Positions 6,152-14,478 of a stretch of 19,117 nucleotides of DNA are shown here, piece after piece; position 1 is the stretch's first letter; each line of letters starts with the position of its first letter. The stretch comes from an uncultured Lachnospiraceae bacterium. GTDB lineage: Bacteria > Bacillota > Clostridia > Lachnospirales > Lachnospiraceae. The translations under genes and the position numbers were made by a program. The notes under the pieces were generated by a model. That model was not told the DNA's origin. It ran no database searches and saw only the letters and a program-made list of their open reading frames with translations. The stretch covers positions 1 to 19,117 of the forward strand of contig CATZYB010000026.1 in assembly GCA_958426095.1 (NCBI GenBank), given 5' to 3'.

Positions 6152-7285
6152 CTACCTCCTGCCTTTCTGTAGATCAACATTAATAACAAGCCCAATACCG
6201 GCCATATTGGCCAGCAGAGCACTTAAACCATAACTGATAAAAGGTAACGGCAGACCTGTATTTGGAAGTATATTGGTCGCCACGCCAATATTGACGAAGG
6301 ATTGGAAAGCGATCATCGATCCCACACCGCAGGCAATCAGGCGCCCACTCATATTGGAAGCATTTTTTGCAACCTTCAGGCATTCAAATACAATAAGAGC
6401 AACGAGCAAAATGGTAACACAGCTTCCAACAAAACCAAGCTCTTCACCAATAACAGAAAAAATAAAGTCCGTCTGCTGTTCAGATATGAAATTGCCGCCT
6501 TTTACAGATGTAATCGTATTATTATTCAGTCCCTTTCCGGTGATCATTCCCGAACCAATAGCCATAACCGAATTATACTGCTGATTTGCAGTGGTCTGCT
6601 GATATTCGGAAGGATTCAAAAAGGCCAGAATACGGTTTAACTGGTAGCCATGAAGAAGGATCTGAAAAGGCTGCTGGATATACCAGACAAGAAAGCCAAC
6701 GACCGGAACCGTAAATACCAAAACCCTTCCGATAAATTTATAGCTTAATCCTCCGCAGAAAATCATCATGACAAAAATAAATAAAAACACCAGTGTTGTC
6801 GACATATTTGGTTCCATGTAAATCAAAAATACAGGAATCATATATATAATACCAAGCATGATCAATGTTTTCAACTGGCTGATCTGATCGCGGTGATCTG
6901 TGATTAGACGGGTCAGAACAATGATCATCATAATTTTAGCGAACTCACTTGGCTGCAACGTCCCAAAGGAACCAAGTGAGAACCAGCGTTTGGCGCCATT
7001 TACATTGACTCCGAAAAGCAGCACTGCGCCAAGTATGGCCACAGCTGCAAAATAAATCGGCCATTGAAATTTTAAAATAAAATTATAATCTATAAATGAT
7101 ATAATGATCAATCCGGCCAATCCGACGATCATACCCAATAGCTGTTTTCTTGCATAACCATCCGCCGCGCTTTCAATAACAAAAAGTCCGAGCACTGTTG
7201 CTGCTATGACAAGAAGTAATAAACGCCAATTGTATTTTTTTAGATTGTAGTTTAAAAAACGAAATTTATCCTCATATAAGTTCAT
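6152..7285 (-). CDS. rodA: RodA, SEDS peptidoglycan glycosyltransferase
   Basis: RodA polymerises lipid II into glycan strands during side-wall synthesis, with PBP2 supplying the crosslinking. The protein has 377 residues and about ten membrane helices. SEDS signatures include the RWFSLGSFGTLQPSEFAK segment, the IGSGMITGKG loop, the catalytic Asp in QTDFIFSVIGEELG (D273) and the C-terminal LPFISYG. I chose the ATG at 7285, whose first base is the last base of the minE TAA stop and which has AAGGTGAT seven bases upstream. A TTG two codons earlier (7291) is too close to that site. The TAATG overlap with minE suggests translational coupling. RodA rather than FtsW/SpoVE is inferred from the mre-PBP2 context. 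Confidence 0.93.
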   Translation of the reverse strand: MNLYEDKFRFLNYNLKKYNWRLLLLVIAATVLGLFVIESAADGYARKQLLGMIVGLAGLIIISFIDYNFILKFQWPIYFAAVAILGAVLLFGVNVNGAKRWFSLGSFGTLQPSEFAKIMMIIVLTRLITDHRDQISQLKTLIMLGIIYMIPVFLIYMEPNMSTTLVFLFIFVMMIFCGGLSYKFIGRVLVFTVPVVGFLVWYIQQPFQILLHGYQLNRILAFLNPSEYQQTTANQQYNSVMAIGSGMITGKGLNNNTITSVKGGNFISEQQTDFIFSVIGEELGFVGSCVTILLVALIVFECLKVAKNASNMSGRLIACGVGSMIAFQSFVNIGVATNILPNTGLPLPFISYGLSALLANMAGIGLVINVDLQKGRR

Positions 7286-7569
7286 TAACAAATCACCTTG
7301 TTTATTTCTCTGAAAGGTATCCGGGCGACAAGCATCATGGCCCCATCGCCGCGTAAGGCTGATTCACTCTGAAGAATATTGACTTCCATATGATCAACAT
7401 CGACTTCCATATATTTTGATAGTGTCAGCCCGATATCTCCTTTAATACCATTAATTAAATCTGCAGAACAATCGGCCCTGTCGGAAATCAGCAGCGTTTT
7501 CAGCCGTTGCTTGGCAATGGCACCAGAGCCTTTTTTTCTCTTCCGGCCCAGTCCAGAAAACCATCCCAT
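7285..7569 (-). CDS. minE: Cell division topological specificity factor MinE
   Basis: MinE stimulates the ATPase of membrane-bound MinD and drives the Min system away from mid-cell. It has 94 residues, the normal length. The N-terminal part (1-14) is basic with GWFSGLG, like the membrane-binding segment. Residues 17-31 (AIAKQRLKTLLISDR) form the MinD-binding region. The rest, with ADCSADLINGIKGDI and the final strands, is the dimer domain. It is 10 bases after minD with an AGGTGAGG site, and its stop overlaps the rodA start. Confidence 0.95.
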   Translation of the reverse strand: MGWFSGLGRKRKKGSGAIAKQRLKTLLISDRADCSADLINGIKGDIGLTLSKYMEVDVDHMEVNILQSESALRGDGAMMLVARIPFREINKVIC

Positions 7570-7579
7570 AAAGCCTCAC

Positions 7580-8371
7580 CTACCCTCTCACGAGGAATCG
7601 TGTCAAACGACGAAACCAGCCAGTCTGATAACGTTCTGCCAGCAGCGGGACTTCTTGTCCCATTAATCTGAGACAGATATTGGCATAAGCCTGTCCGGCC
7701 ATCGTATGTCTTCCGACCAAAGGTTCTCCCTGGTTTGTGGATACGACGACATTTTCGTCATCCGGAACGGCTCCGATCAGATTTACAGAAAGAATATCCA
7801 TAATGTCCTCCAGTGACATCATCTCTCCATTACGGATCATATCAAAACGCAGACGATTGACGATTAAATCCATGCGGCCAATCTGCTGTGACTCCAGAAG
7901 GCCGATAATACGGTCTGCGTCACGGATAGCCGCCACCTCCGGCGTAGTTACGATAAGCGCCCTGTCTGCGCCGGCCACGGCATTCTGAAAGCCCTGCTCG
8001 ATGCCCGCCGGGCAGTCCAGGATGATATAATCAAAATCTTCTCTCATCTGTTCCACCAGTTTTTTCATCTGTTCCGGGGAGACACTGCTCTTATCCCGCG
8101 TCTGGGCCGATGGCAGAAGAAACAATCCCGGATATCGTTTATCCCGGATCAGTGCCTGTTTTAAACGGCAGGTGCCTTCAATGACATCCACAAGATTATA
8201 AATGATCCTGTTTTCCAGCCCAAGAATAACATCCAGATTCCGTAATCCGATATCCGTATCGATCATGACAACCCGCTTGTCCATCTGGGCAAGCCCCATT
8301 CCTATGTTTGCTGTCGATGTGGTTTTCCCGACACCGCCTTTTCCGGACGTAACAACGATAACTTCGCTCAT
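7580..8371 (-). CDS. minD: Septum site-determining ATPase MinD
   Basis: MinD is a ParA-type ATPase that binds the membrane as an ATP dimer and recruits MinC and MinE. It has 263 residues from the ATG at 8371. That start has GGAGGG seven bases upstream; a TTG five codons earlier lacks one. The deviant Walker A is GKGGVGKT (10-17), followed by DTDIGLRNLD (switch I region) and DFDYIILDCPAGIE (Walker B and switch II). The C-terminus RYQTGWFRRLTRFLVRG is a basic amphipathic helix typical of the MinD membrane-targeting sequence. It is followed by minE. The usual neighbour minC is absent: only 74 bases, with no coding frame, separate minD from the PBP2 gene. Confidence 0.96.
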   Translation of the reverse strand: MSEVIVVTSGKGGVGKTTSTANIGMGLAQMDKRVVMIDTDIGLRNLDVILGLENRIIYNLVDVIEGTCRLKQALIRDKRYPGLFLLPSAQTRDKSSVSPEQMKKLVEQMREDFDYIILDCPAGIEQGFQNAVAGADRALIVTTPEVAAIRDADRIIGLLESQQIGRMDLIVNRLRFDMIRNGEMMSLEDIMDILSVNLIGAVPDDENVVVSTNQGEPLVGRHTMAGQAYANICLRLMGQEVPLLAERYQTGWFRRLTRFLVRG

Positions 8372-8445
8372 ATCGATTCCCTCCAATGAATTCCTTTTAT
8401 ACCCTTTCAGGCATATTCTTATAGGTTATCATTGGTATTTTGCGG

Positions 8446-11238
8446 TTAGTCTGAAACAGTACTTCCATCCACGTTGGCTGCCTGTCGTTTGCCGTCGGTT
8501 GCTTCTGTCTGATGGAAGACATAGGCAAGCATATTCTTTGCCACGCTTCCTGAATTGTAAGAGCCATAACCGTAAGGCAGAACCACCGTGACCGTAATCT
8601 CCGGATCATCGTATGGCGCAAAGGATACAAAAAGGCCATGATCCGGTCTAAGGGCATTTTCCTGGGCGGTACCTGATTTACCGGCAACTTCCACATCCAA
8701 ATCTGAGAATACAGAAAGGAAGGAAGAGTTTCCAATAACTTTATACATACCGTAGAATATCGAATCCCATGTAGATTCTTTAAAATCAACATGATCGATG
8801 ATCTGCGGAGCGTAATCTTCAAGTAACTGATCATTAGAATCAGTCAGCTTATCCAAAATAGATAAATTATATAAATCCCCTCTGCTGGCCACCGTCGTAA
8901 TATAACGCGCCAGCTGAGACGGGGTATAACTGTTCCTGGCCTGTCCAATGGCCGAAAGTACCGGATCCATATCAGACATCGTAGGTTCAGATTCTTCCAA
9001 TTCGATACCAGACGTGCGGTCCAGACCAAATAAAGCCATATATTTTCTGAGACGCTGGATACCATATTCTGAATTATAATAGCCGTTGGAATCCAGTCCA
9101 AGACGGAATCCGACTTCATAAAAGAAATAGTTGCAGGATTCCTTGATCGCATCCGTAACTTCAATCGAGCCATGACTCACCTGGGTAGACCAGCAGCTGG
9201 CTGACGGCTGAACCTTGTCAAATACGATCATATCTGTAATATAAGTGTCTGTATCGATAACGCCCTCTTCCAGACCGGCCGCAGCCGTAATCATCTTAAA
9301 GGTAGAGCCAGGCGCTGTTTTCTGCATAGTTGCCCGATTGTATAAAGGCAGAGACTCATTCTCCAAAAGGGAGGCAAAATAGGTACTGTCACCAATGCGG
9401 TTGGCGTCATAACTCGGATAGGATACAAGTGCCAGAACCTCACCGGTCTTTGGGTCCGTTGCAACAAGCGAACCGGAACATGGATCCAAGGCCAGCATAT
9501 CCGGAGTGATTTCCAGATTTTTTATCTTGTTGAAAATAAAAGTATATGGGTCCGTCACATTATTGACCAGATCATTATAATCCGCATCCTTTTCAAAAAC
9601 GCCCTGCTCATAAAGTAATTCACATACTTGACGGCCATCGATCATTCCCTGACTCAGCATGGAACAATACACAATTTTAGAAAAGCTGCTGTTATCTTCC
9701 AACTCAAGAAGTATAAATTCTGTCAACGCCGCATAGATTTCATTGGAATCTAAAAAAGTATCTGAAATATCCAATGCGGATACGGATACAGCGCCTTTGC
9801 CAATAGCATAATGAAGGTATTCATAAAGGCTCGTATCTCCCGTCGTCCAGAGCTGGCTGGTCTCATCGTCAGATGATAATTTTGAGGTATCCAAAATACC
9901 ATTATTAGTAATTATATTTTCAATGAGCTCAATATATTCCCGTTCTTCTTCGGAACATGCATTATATGAGTTCATATTTGTTCCATCCAATAGATGCCGG
10001 ATGACGTCAAAACAGCCGCTTTCCTGAGATTCATAGATGGCATAAATTGACTTTTCAAGATCGGAAGCCCCTTTGTCTTTCATATGGTCTAAATTAATAA
10101 TACCATTTTTGATCAGAGCCGCATAGACTTCGCTGATATCAATCCGTCCCTCACCACTGCTCGAAAGCTTTTGGAGAAGGATCCCTGCAATCTCCTCTTC
10201 CAGCAGATTGTATGCCTGAATCTGATAATCCTTGTCAATGGTCAGATATAAATTGTTTCCCGGAGAAGATTCAACCCGCTCAGCAACCTCCAGAATGCTT
10301 CCAAGACTGTCTACATAAACGGTCTGAGAACCCTTTTCTCCATGAAGCTCATCTTCAAAAGTTTTTTCAAGTCCTGTCTTTCCAACGATATCACCGGAGG
10401 CATAGCTGTCGTCTCCGGCCAATCGATATGCTTCCAGTTCATCTTCTGAAATTTCTCCGCAATAACCGGTTATGTTCGAAAAATATTTACTGTCTTCATA
10501 CTGACGCACATAATTCTGTTCAATCGTGACGCCCGGGAGCTCAGCCGTATTTTCTTTAATCTTTGCCACAAGAGTATCGCTCACATCCGAGGTCACTGTC
10601 ACCGATAGATATTGCTCGTATCGCTTCATATAAAGCTCGTATCGAATGGCCGCGATTTTTAAAGCTTCTTCGGTAGAATAAGAATCATCGATGCCAAACA
10701 TGGATGTTGAGTCATCGCCATGACACATATATTCAAACAGTTCTTCAACTGTGACATTTTTCTGTTCTTCCGAAAGTTGATCGATCGAATCTTTACCGTA
10801 AACATTCCGCACAAAACGCAGAAGTGTATTGCCACTGGATGTAAATTCCATCGTTCCGTCATCGTAAAGCCGTATCGGAATATTATAAACCGCTTCGCAG
10901 CCCGAACCTTCAATCAGTTGGATCAGACGGGAAATCATCTCATTTTTCTCCGCATTTGTCGTGAGCAGGGAACTATCCTCAATGGTAATGGAATTTGCCA
11001 GCCGGTTATAGGCCAGTACTTTTCCGTTGCGGTCATAAATCGTCCCTCTGGAACTTGGAAGCTCAGTTTCTTTCTGTATACGGTATGTAAAACTTTCCAG
11101 ATAACTTTCGCCCTCAATAACCTGCAATACAAAAACTCTGTGGATCAGCATCATAAAAAGAAAGGTGAAAAATGCACCAATTACAAAGATTCGAGATTTT
11201 GTCAGGTCTGAAATGAAGTTCAATATCTTTTTAATCAA
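8446..11238 (-). CDS. mrdA: Penicillin-binding protein 2 (elongasome transpeptidase), with a large insert
   Basis: A class B penicillin-binding protein, the D,D-transpeptidase partner of RodA in side-wall synthesis. It has 930 residues from the TTG at 11238. Residues 17-38 are the membrane helix, followed by the PBP dimer domain with SSRGTIYDRNG (62-72). The transpeptidase motifs are STFK (645-648), SCN (701-703) and KSG (854-856). Usual PBP2 proteins have about 600-720 residues. The excess is an acidic helical insert at about 349-584, between LYLTIDKDYQIQ and the start of the catalytic domain (SLVATDPKTGEVLAL). The TTG overlaps the mreD stop by 8 bases and has AAGGAAG about 11 bases upstream. 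The frame is open to 11286, but no ribosome site supports a start there. The start is moderately certain, the identity high. Confidence 0.92.
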   Translation of the reverse strand: MIKKILNFISDLTKSRIFVIGAFFTFLFMMLIHRVFVLQVIEGESYLESFTYRIQKETELPSSRGTIYDRNGKVLAYNRLANSITIEDSSLLTTNAEKNEMISRLIQLIEGSGCEAVYNIPIRLYDDGTMEFTSSGNTLLRFVRNVYGKDSIDQLSEEQKNVTVEELFEYMCHGDDSTSMFGIDDSYSTEEALKIAAIRYELYMKRYEQYLSVTVTSDVSDTLVAKIKENTAELPGVTIEQNYVRQYEDSKYFSNITGYCGEISEDELEAYRLAGDDSYASGDIVGKTGLEKTFEDELHGEKGSQTVYVDSLGSILEVAERVESSPGNNLYLTIDKDYQIQAYNLLEEEIAGILLQKLSSSGEGRIDISEVYAALIKNGIINLDHMKDKGASDLEKSIYAIYESQESGCFDVIRHLLDGTNMNSYNACSEEEREYIELIENIITNNGILDTSKLSSDDETSQLWTTGDTSLYEYLHYAIGKGAVSVSALDISDTFLDSNEIYAALTEFILLELEDNSSFSKIVYCSMLSQGMIDGRQVCELLYEQGVFEKDADYNDLVNNVTDPYTFIFNKIKNLEITPDMLALDPCSGSLVATDPKTGEVLALVSYPSYDANRIGDSTYFASLLENESLPLYNRATMQKTAPGSTFKMITAAAGLEEGVIDTDTYITDMIVFDKVQPSASCWSTQVSHGSIEVTDAIKESCNYFFYEVGFRLGLDSNGYYNSEYGIQRLRKYMALFGLDRTSGIELEESEPTMSDMDPVLSAIGQARNSYTPSQLARYITTVASRGDLYNLSILDKLTDSNDQLLEDYAPQIIDHVDFKESTWDSIFYGMYKVIGNSSFLSVFSDLDVEVAGKSGTAQENALRPDHGLFVSFAPYDDPEITVTVVLPYGYGSYNSGSVAKNMLAYVFHQTEATDGKRQAANVDGSTVSD

Positions 11239-11743
11239 TACGTTTTTCACTTCCTTTAGTTTCAATCTTTTTATTGATCCAGCCAATAATACTATATATA
11301 AATACGGCCAGGATCAATGTGTAAATTGTTTCAGGAAGAATGATTCTCCCGAAATAAAATATAAAGTCCATGCGTCCCCGCGTCAGGAAACAGAGCAGAT
11401 ATATGGCAATCCCATAAAGCAGATCTGCAATGCCGATAATGACTATCGGGAGCGTCATATCCTCTTCATAAAAAATCTGCTGAACATAGCCAGCCAGATA
11501 TCCGATGACAGAAAGCACCAGGGCATACATGCCAAAATACACGCCAAACAGGGCATCCATAAGTATACCACAGAAAAATCCGATCAGACACCCTTCTTTT
11601 TTGCCCCGGATCATGCCGATGGTCACGGTACAGATAATAAAGAGGTTTGGTACAATGCCCCCCAAAGCCAGATGGGTAAATACGCCGGTCTGAAAAAAAT
11701 ATATAATAAAGATCATGGCAATATAAAATACCAGCCGCCGCAT
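11231..11743 (-). CDS. mreD: Rod shape-determining membrane protein MreD
   Basis: MreD is the polytopic membrane part of the MreBCD elongasome. The protein has 170 residues and about five or six hydrophobic helices, starting with YIAMIFIIYFFQTGVF near the N-terminus. Sequence conservation in this family is low, so the call rests on hydropathy, length and place between mreC and the PBP2 gene. The ATG shares one base with the mreC TAA stop (TAATG), and its 3' end overlaps the TTG start of PBP2 by 8 bases. The strings of overlaps suggest balanced, coupled translation. Confidence 0.9.
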   Translation of the reverse strand: MRRLVFYIAMIFIIYFFQTGVFTHLALGGIVPNLFIICTVTIGMIRGKKEGCLIGFFCGILMDALFGVYFGMYALVLSVIGYLAGYVQQIFYEEDMTLPIVIIGIADLLYGIAIYLLCFLTRGRMDFIFYFGRIILPETIYTLILAVFIYSIIGWINKKIETKGSEKRID

Positions 11744-12618
11744 TAAGATTCCTCCTCTTCTGACTCTGAAGCCACTAAGTCGGCTTTTAACTGGGTAATG
11801 ACCATAACATTCGTAATATTGTCGAAGCTGACTTTTGGAGTAATATGGGCATTCTGAGACAAATTTGAATTGTCCATAGACACATCACTGATGTATCCGA
11901 TGACCAGACCCGGCAGATATTTGTCACTGATATAAGAAGTTACAACCTCATCCCCTGCCGCTATCTGAGCATCTTTGGAAATCATCTCGACATCCAGAAG
12001 TCCGTCCTGATAAAGTTTCAGATCGCCATTCACAATACACAATTCAGTGGATTTCGACAACATACCGCTGACACTGCTCGTATCATCGATGATGGCACGT
12101 ACCGTCGCATTATTTGCAGAAACGTCAGAGACAATGCCTACAAGTCCATTATCATAAATAACATTCATATCCTTCTTGATGCCGTCATTACTTCCTTTAT
12201 CAATAATAAAATTATTATACCAGTTTCCCGCATCCTTGCTGATGATCCGGGCGCCGACCATATCATAATCCGGATAGACTTCCTTCATCTTTAACAGTTC
12301 ACGAAGAGCATCCAGCTCAGACAGATTATTTTCCATGGATGAAATCTTTGTATTCAACTGATCAATCTGCTGCTTTAACGCTTCATTTTCAGCCAGCAGA
12401 TCATTGACCGAACGGCTGTGTTCCTTCTGTTCCCCAAGCCATCCACCGATACTGTTCAATCCTTTTTCCATAGGAAGGATCAATGCACTGATTCCGTTTT
12501 GAACATTCAGTTTCTCTCCATTATTTCTCAGACTGACACCAATAAAAAACAGACAAAGAACAATGATAAGCCATAACACATATCTCGGCTTCATCTGTTT
12601 TCTTTTGTTTTTATTCAT
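11743..12618 (-). CDS. mreC: Rod shape-determining protein MreC
   Basis: MreC is a bitopic protein that links cytoplasmic MreB and MreD with PBP2 and RodA outside. It has 291 residues: a basic N-terminus, one membrane helix at 13-30, a coiled coil at about 66-110 (LLAENEALKQQIDQLN onward) and two beta domains with family segments ARIISKDAGNWYNNFIIDKG and NGLVGIVSDVS. The C-terminus ends in an acidic tail (ESEEEES). It starts 14 bases after mreB with an AAGG site, and its stop overlaps the mreD start. Confidence 0.95.
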   Translation of the reverse strand: MNKNKRKQMKPRYVLWLIIVLCLFFIGVSLRNNGEKLNVQNGISALILPMEKGLNSIGGWLGEQKEHSRSVNDLLAENEALKQQIDQLNTKISSMENNLSELDALRELLKMKEVYPDYDMVGARIISKDAGNWYNNFIIDKGSNDGIKKDMNVIYDNGLVGIVSDVSANNATVRAIIDDTSSVSGMLSKSTELCIVNGDLKLYQDGLLDVEMISKDAQIAAGDEVVTSYISDKYLPGLVIGYISDVSMDNSNLSQNAHITPKVSFDNITNVMVITQLKADLVASESEEEES

Positions 12619-12632
12619 AGGTTTAACCTTCT

Positions 12633-13655
12633 TTAACTAAATATTGCTTCTTTGACGGAAAAAGCTAACGATCGCAGTTTTTCGTTAGACATGATCACGC
12701 CAAGCCCCTGGATCACACTCTGATCCGGAATTTCAGACATGAGCACAGGGACAGTCAGTTCTTTTTCCAGATATGTTTCCAGATTGGTAAGTCTGCTGCC
12801 CTCTCCCGTAACAACGACGCCAAGACTCAGAATGGAACGCAGCACCTCTGGCGGCGTATGCTCAAAAAGTCCCTTTGCTGTTCGAACGACCTGGACCAGA
12901 AGTTCCTGAATCGGCTGACAGACTACTCTGGAATCCACTTTTGCTTCCGCCGGAAGCCCGGAAATCAGATCACGGCCGAGAACCTTTTTAAAAGAATGTA
13001 CCGTATTCAGGGCGGAACCAAGTTCCAGCTTCAGACTTTCAGCCGTTTTCATTCCGATCAAAAGATTGTACTTTTCTTTCACTGATTCGCAAATAGCCTC
13101 ATTCATCGCATTGCCGCCGATTTTCAACAAGCGGCTTGCCACAATACCGCCAAGGGCTAATATGGAAATTTCTACTGTATCTGCTCCAAAATCAATGACC
13201 ATTACTCCCGGCGTATGCAGAACATCCATGCCTTCTCCATAAGCCGTCGCCACCGGCTTTTCTACAATATAGAGGTCTTTTGTTTTAAATTCAGAACTCA
13301 TGGCCAGATCGAAAAAGGCCCTTTTTTCCACTTCTGTAATATCTGAAGGCACGGCAAAATAGAACTCATTGCTCCGAATAAAGCCATTGGTACATTTAAT
13401 CTTTCTTAAAAATAAATCCAATAAAACTTTCATATCATGAAGTCCGGCAATAACCCCGTTTTTCACAGGACCATAGACCCGGATATTTTCCGGAGCCCGT
13501 TCATACATGGCGTAGGCCTCTTCTCCGAAAGCCACCATCTCTGTCTTGCGGCGGATAGCGATCATATTTCTTTCTTTCAGCACCATTCCCTGGCCGTCTT
13601 TATATATTTTTATTATTCCTGTTCCTAAATCCAGACCATATTTCTGTACAGCCAT
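12633..13655 (-). CDS. mreB: MreB/Mbl actin homologue with atypical nucleotide-binding motifs
   Basis: MreB forms membrane-bound filaments that orient side-wall synthesis. The protein has 340 residues, the normal length. Segments found: phosphate-1 YGLDLGTGIIKIY (6-18), VKNGVIAGL (64-72), PSDITEVEKRAF (103-114) and IVEKPVATAYGEG (130-142, holding the likely catalytic Glu). Also present are phosphate-2 VIDFGADTVEI (153-163), GMKTAESLKLELGSA, GRDLISGLP and the adenosine segment VVVTGEGSRLTNLE (280-293). Most MreB proteins read DIGGGTT at phosphate-2 and LTGGGALL at the adenosine loop, so both glycine-rich loops are altered. A GAAAGGAGAA site precedes the ATG. It is followed by mreC and mreD, which supports a true elongasome MreB despite the divergence. 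Confidence 0.92.
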   Translation of the reverse strand: MAVQKYGLDLGTGIIKIYKDGQGMVLKERNMIAIRRKTEMVAFGEEAYAMYERAPENIRVYGPVKNGVIAGLHDMKVLLDLFLRKIKCTNGFIRSNEFYFAVPSDITEVEKRAFFDLAMSSEFKTKDLYIVEKPVATAYGEGMDVLHTPGVMVIDFGADTVEISILALGGIVASRLLKIGGNAMNEAICESVKEKYNLLIGMKTAESLKLELGSALNTVHSFKKVLGRDLISGLPAEAKVDSRVVCQPIQELLVQVVRTAKGLFEHTPPEVLRSILSLGVVVTGEGSRLTNLETYLEKELTVPVLMSEIPDQSVIQGLGVIMSNEKLRSLAFSVKEAIFS

Positions 13656-13667
13656 AGGATTCTCCTT

Positions 13668-14381
13668 TCACTCTGCTGAAGATTTGATCAAACCTTCAGC
13701 TTTTAAACTTCTATAGTCACTGCCGGCCACAATGATGTGATCCAGCAATTGTATTCCGAGCAGTTCCCCCGCTTCAAAGACCCGTCGCGTCACCGTTAGA
13801 TCCGCCGGACTGGGTGTCGCATCGCCGCTTGGATGATTATGTATCAATATGATCGCTGACGCCCCCGCCCTCAAAGCTTCTCCATAAATGTCTCTCGGCT
13901 CCGCCATGGAAGCATTGACTGTGCCCTTGGAAATCAGGCGCTCCCCGAGTAAGTGGTTTTTGCAGTCAAGCAGCAGTATCATTAAATGTTCCTGACGATA
14001 TGACCGAAATTCCGACATATAATATCTGGCAATGGAGGCCGGAGAATTGAAGGATAATCGGGGCAGTGCTTTCAGCTTGGAAAGCCGCACTGAAAGCTCG
14101 CACAAAGCAAGGATCTGTGTAGCTTTGACCTTTCCTACACCATGAATCCCCGTCAAATCCTTTTGGGATAAATGATACAGTTTTTCCAGTCCCGTACCGG
14201 AAATATTCAAATTTAATATTTCTTCGGACAGGGCAACGGCGCTTCTCTCTCGGCTGCCTGTACGCAAGATCAATGCCAGCAGTTCGGCATCAGACAGCTT
14301 GTCTGCGCCAAAACGCTCAAATTTTTCTCTTGGCCGGTCCTGCTCGGCCATCTCGCATATCAATGGTTTTTTTACTTGCAT
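13668..14381 (-). CDS. radC: RadC/YeeS-type JAB domain protein
   Basis: RadC was named for DNA repair, but that role is disputed and its biochemical function is not settled. The protein has 237 residues. Residues 76-90 (LTGIHGVGKVKATQI) form a helix-hairpin-helix DNA-binding motif. The C-terminal half is a JAB/MPN metal-binding domain with the JAMM signature HNHPSGD (H181, H183) followed by S191 and D194 in PSPAD. An AAGGTGATATAA site precedes the ATG. It is the first gene after the terminator at 14436-14470 and leads into mreB 12 bases later, the common Firmicute order radC-mreBCD. Confidence 0.95.
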   Translation of the reverse strand: MQVKKPLICEMAEQDRPREKFERFGADKLSDAELLALILRTGSRERSAVALSEEILNLNISGTGLEKLYHLSQKDLTGIHGVGKVKATQILALCELSVRLSKLKALPRLSFNSPASIARYYMSEFRSYRQEHLMILLLDCKNHLLGERLISKGTVNASMAEPRDIYGEALRAGASAIILIHNHPSGDATPSPADLTVTRRVFEAGELLGIQLLDHIIVAGSDYRSLKAEGLIKSSAE

Positions 14382-14435
14382 TTATATCACCTTTCATATA
14401 AAATCCAGGCGATCGCTTTACATAAAATATAAACA

Positions 14436-14470
14436 GGTACACTAATTTATACTACCATAAATCGTGTACC
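14436..14470 (-). terminator. Probable terminator after the Met-gamma-lyase family gene
   Basis: The arms GGTACAC (14436-14442) and GTGTACC (14464-14470), plus inner arms ATTTAT (14445-14450) and ATAAAT (14457-14462), make a 13-bp stem with a small asymmetric internal loop and a 6-base apical loop. On the minus strand the stem is followed by TGTTTATATTTTATG, which is T-rich but not a pure run. It lies in the 97-base gap between the Met-gamma-lyase family stop (14479) and radC (14381), the longest gap between the minus-strand genes from mutS to mgsA. The gap must also hold any radC promoter; I could not pick one with confidence. Confidence 0.65.
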
Positions 14471-14478
14471 TTGTATAC

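Noticed and set aside
8397..8834. Open frame of 145 codons near the end of the PBP2 gene
   Set aside because: It overlaps the PBP2 C-terminus, which carries the KSG motif, in another frame; its protein looks like no family and is not a minC remnant.
10720..11211. Plus-strand open frame of 163 codons
   Set aside because: Antisense shadow of the PBP2 gene, with low-complexity Phe/Ile/Lys content and no convincing ribosome site.
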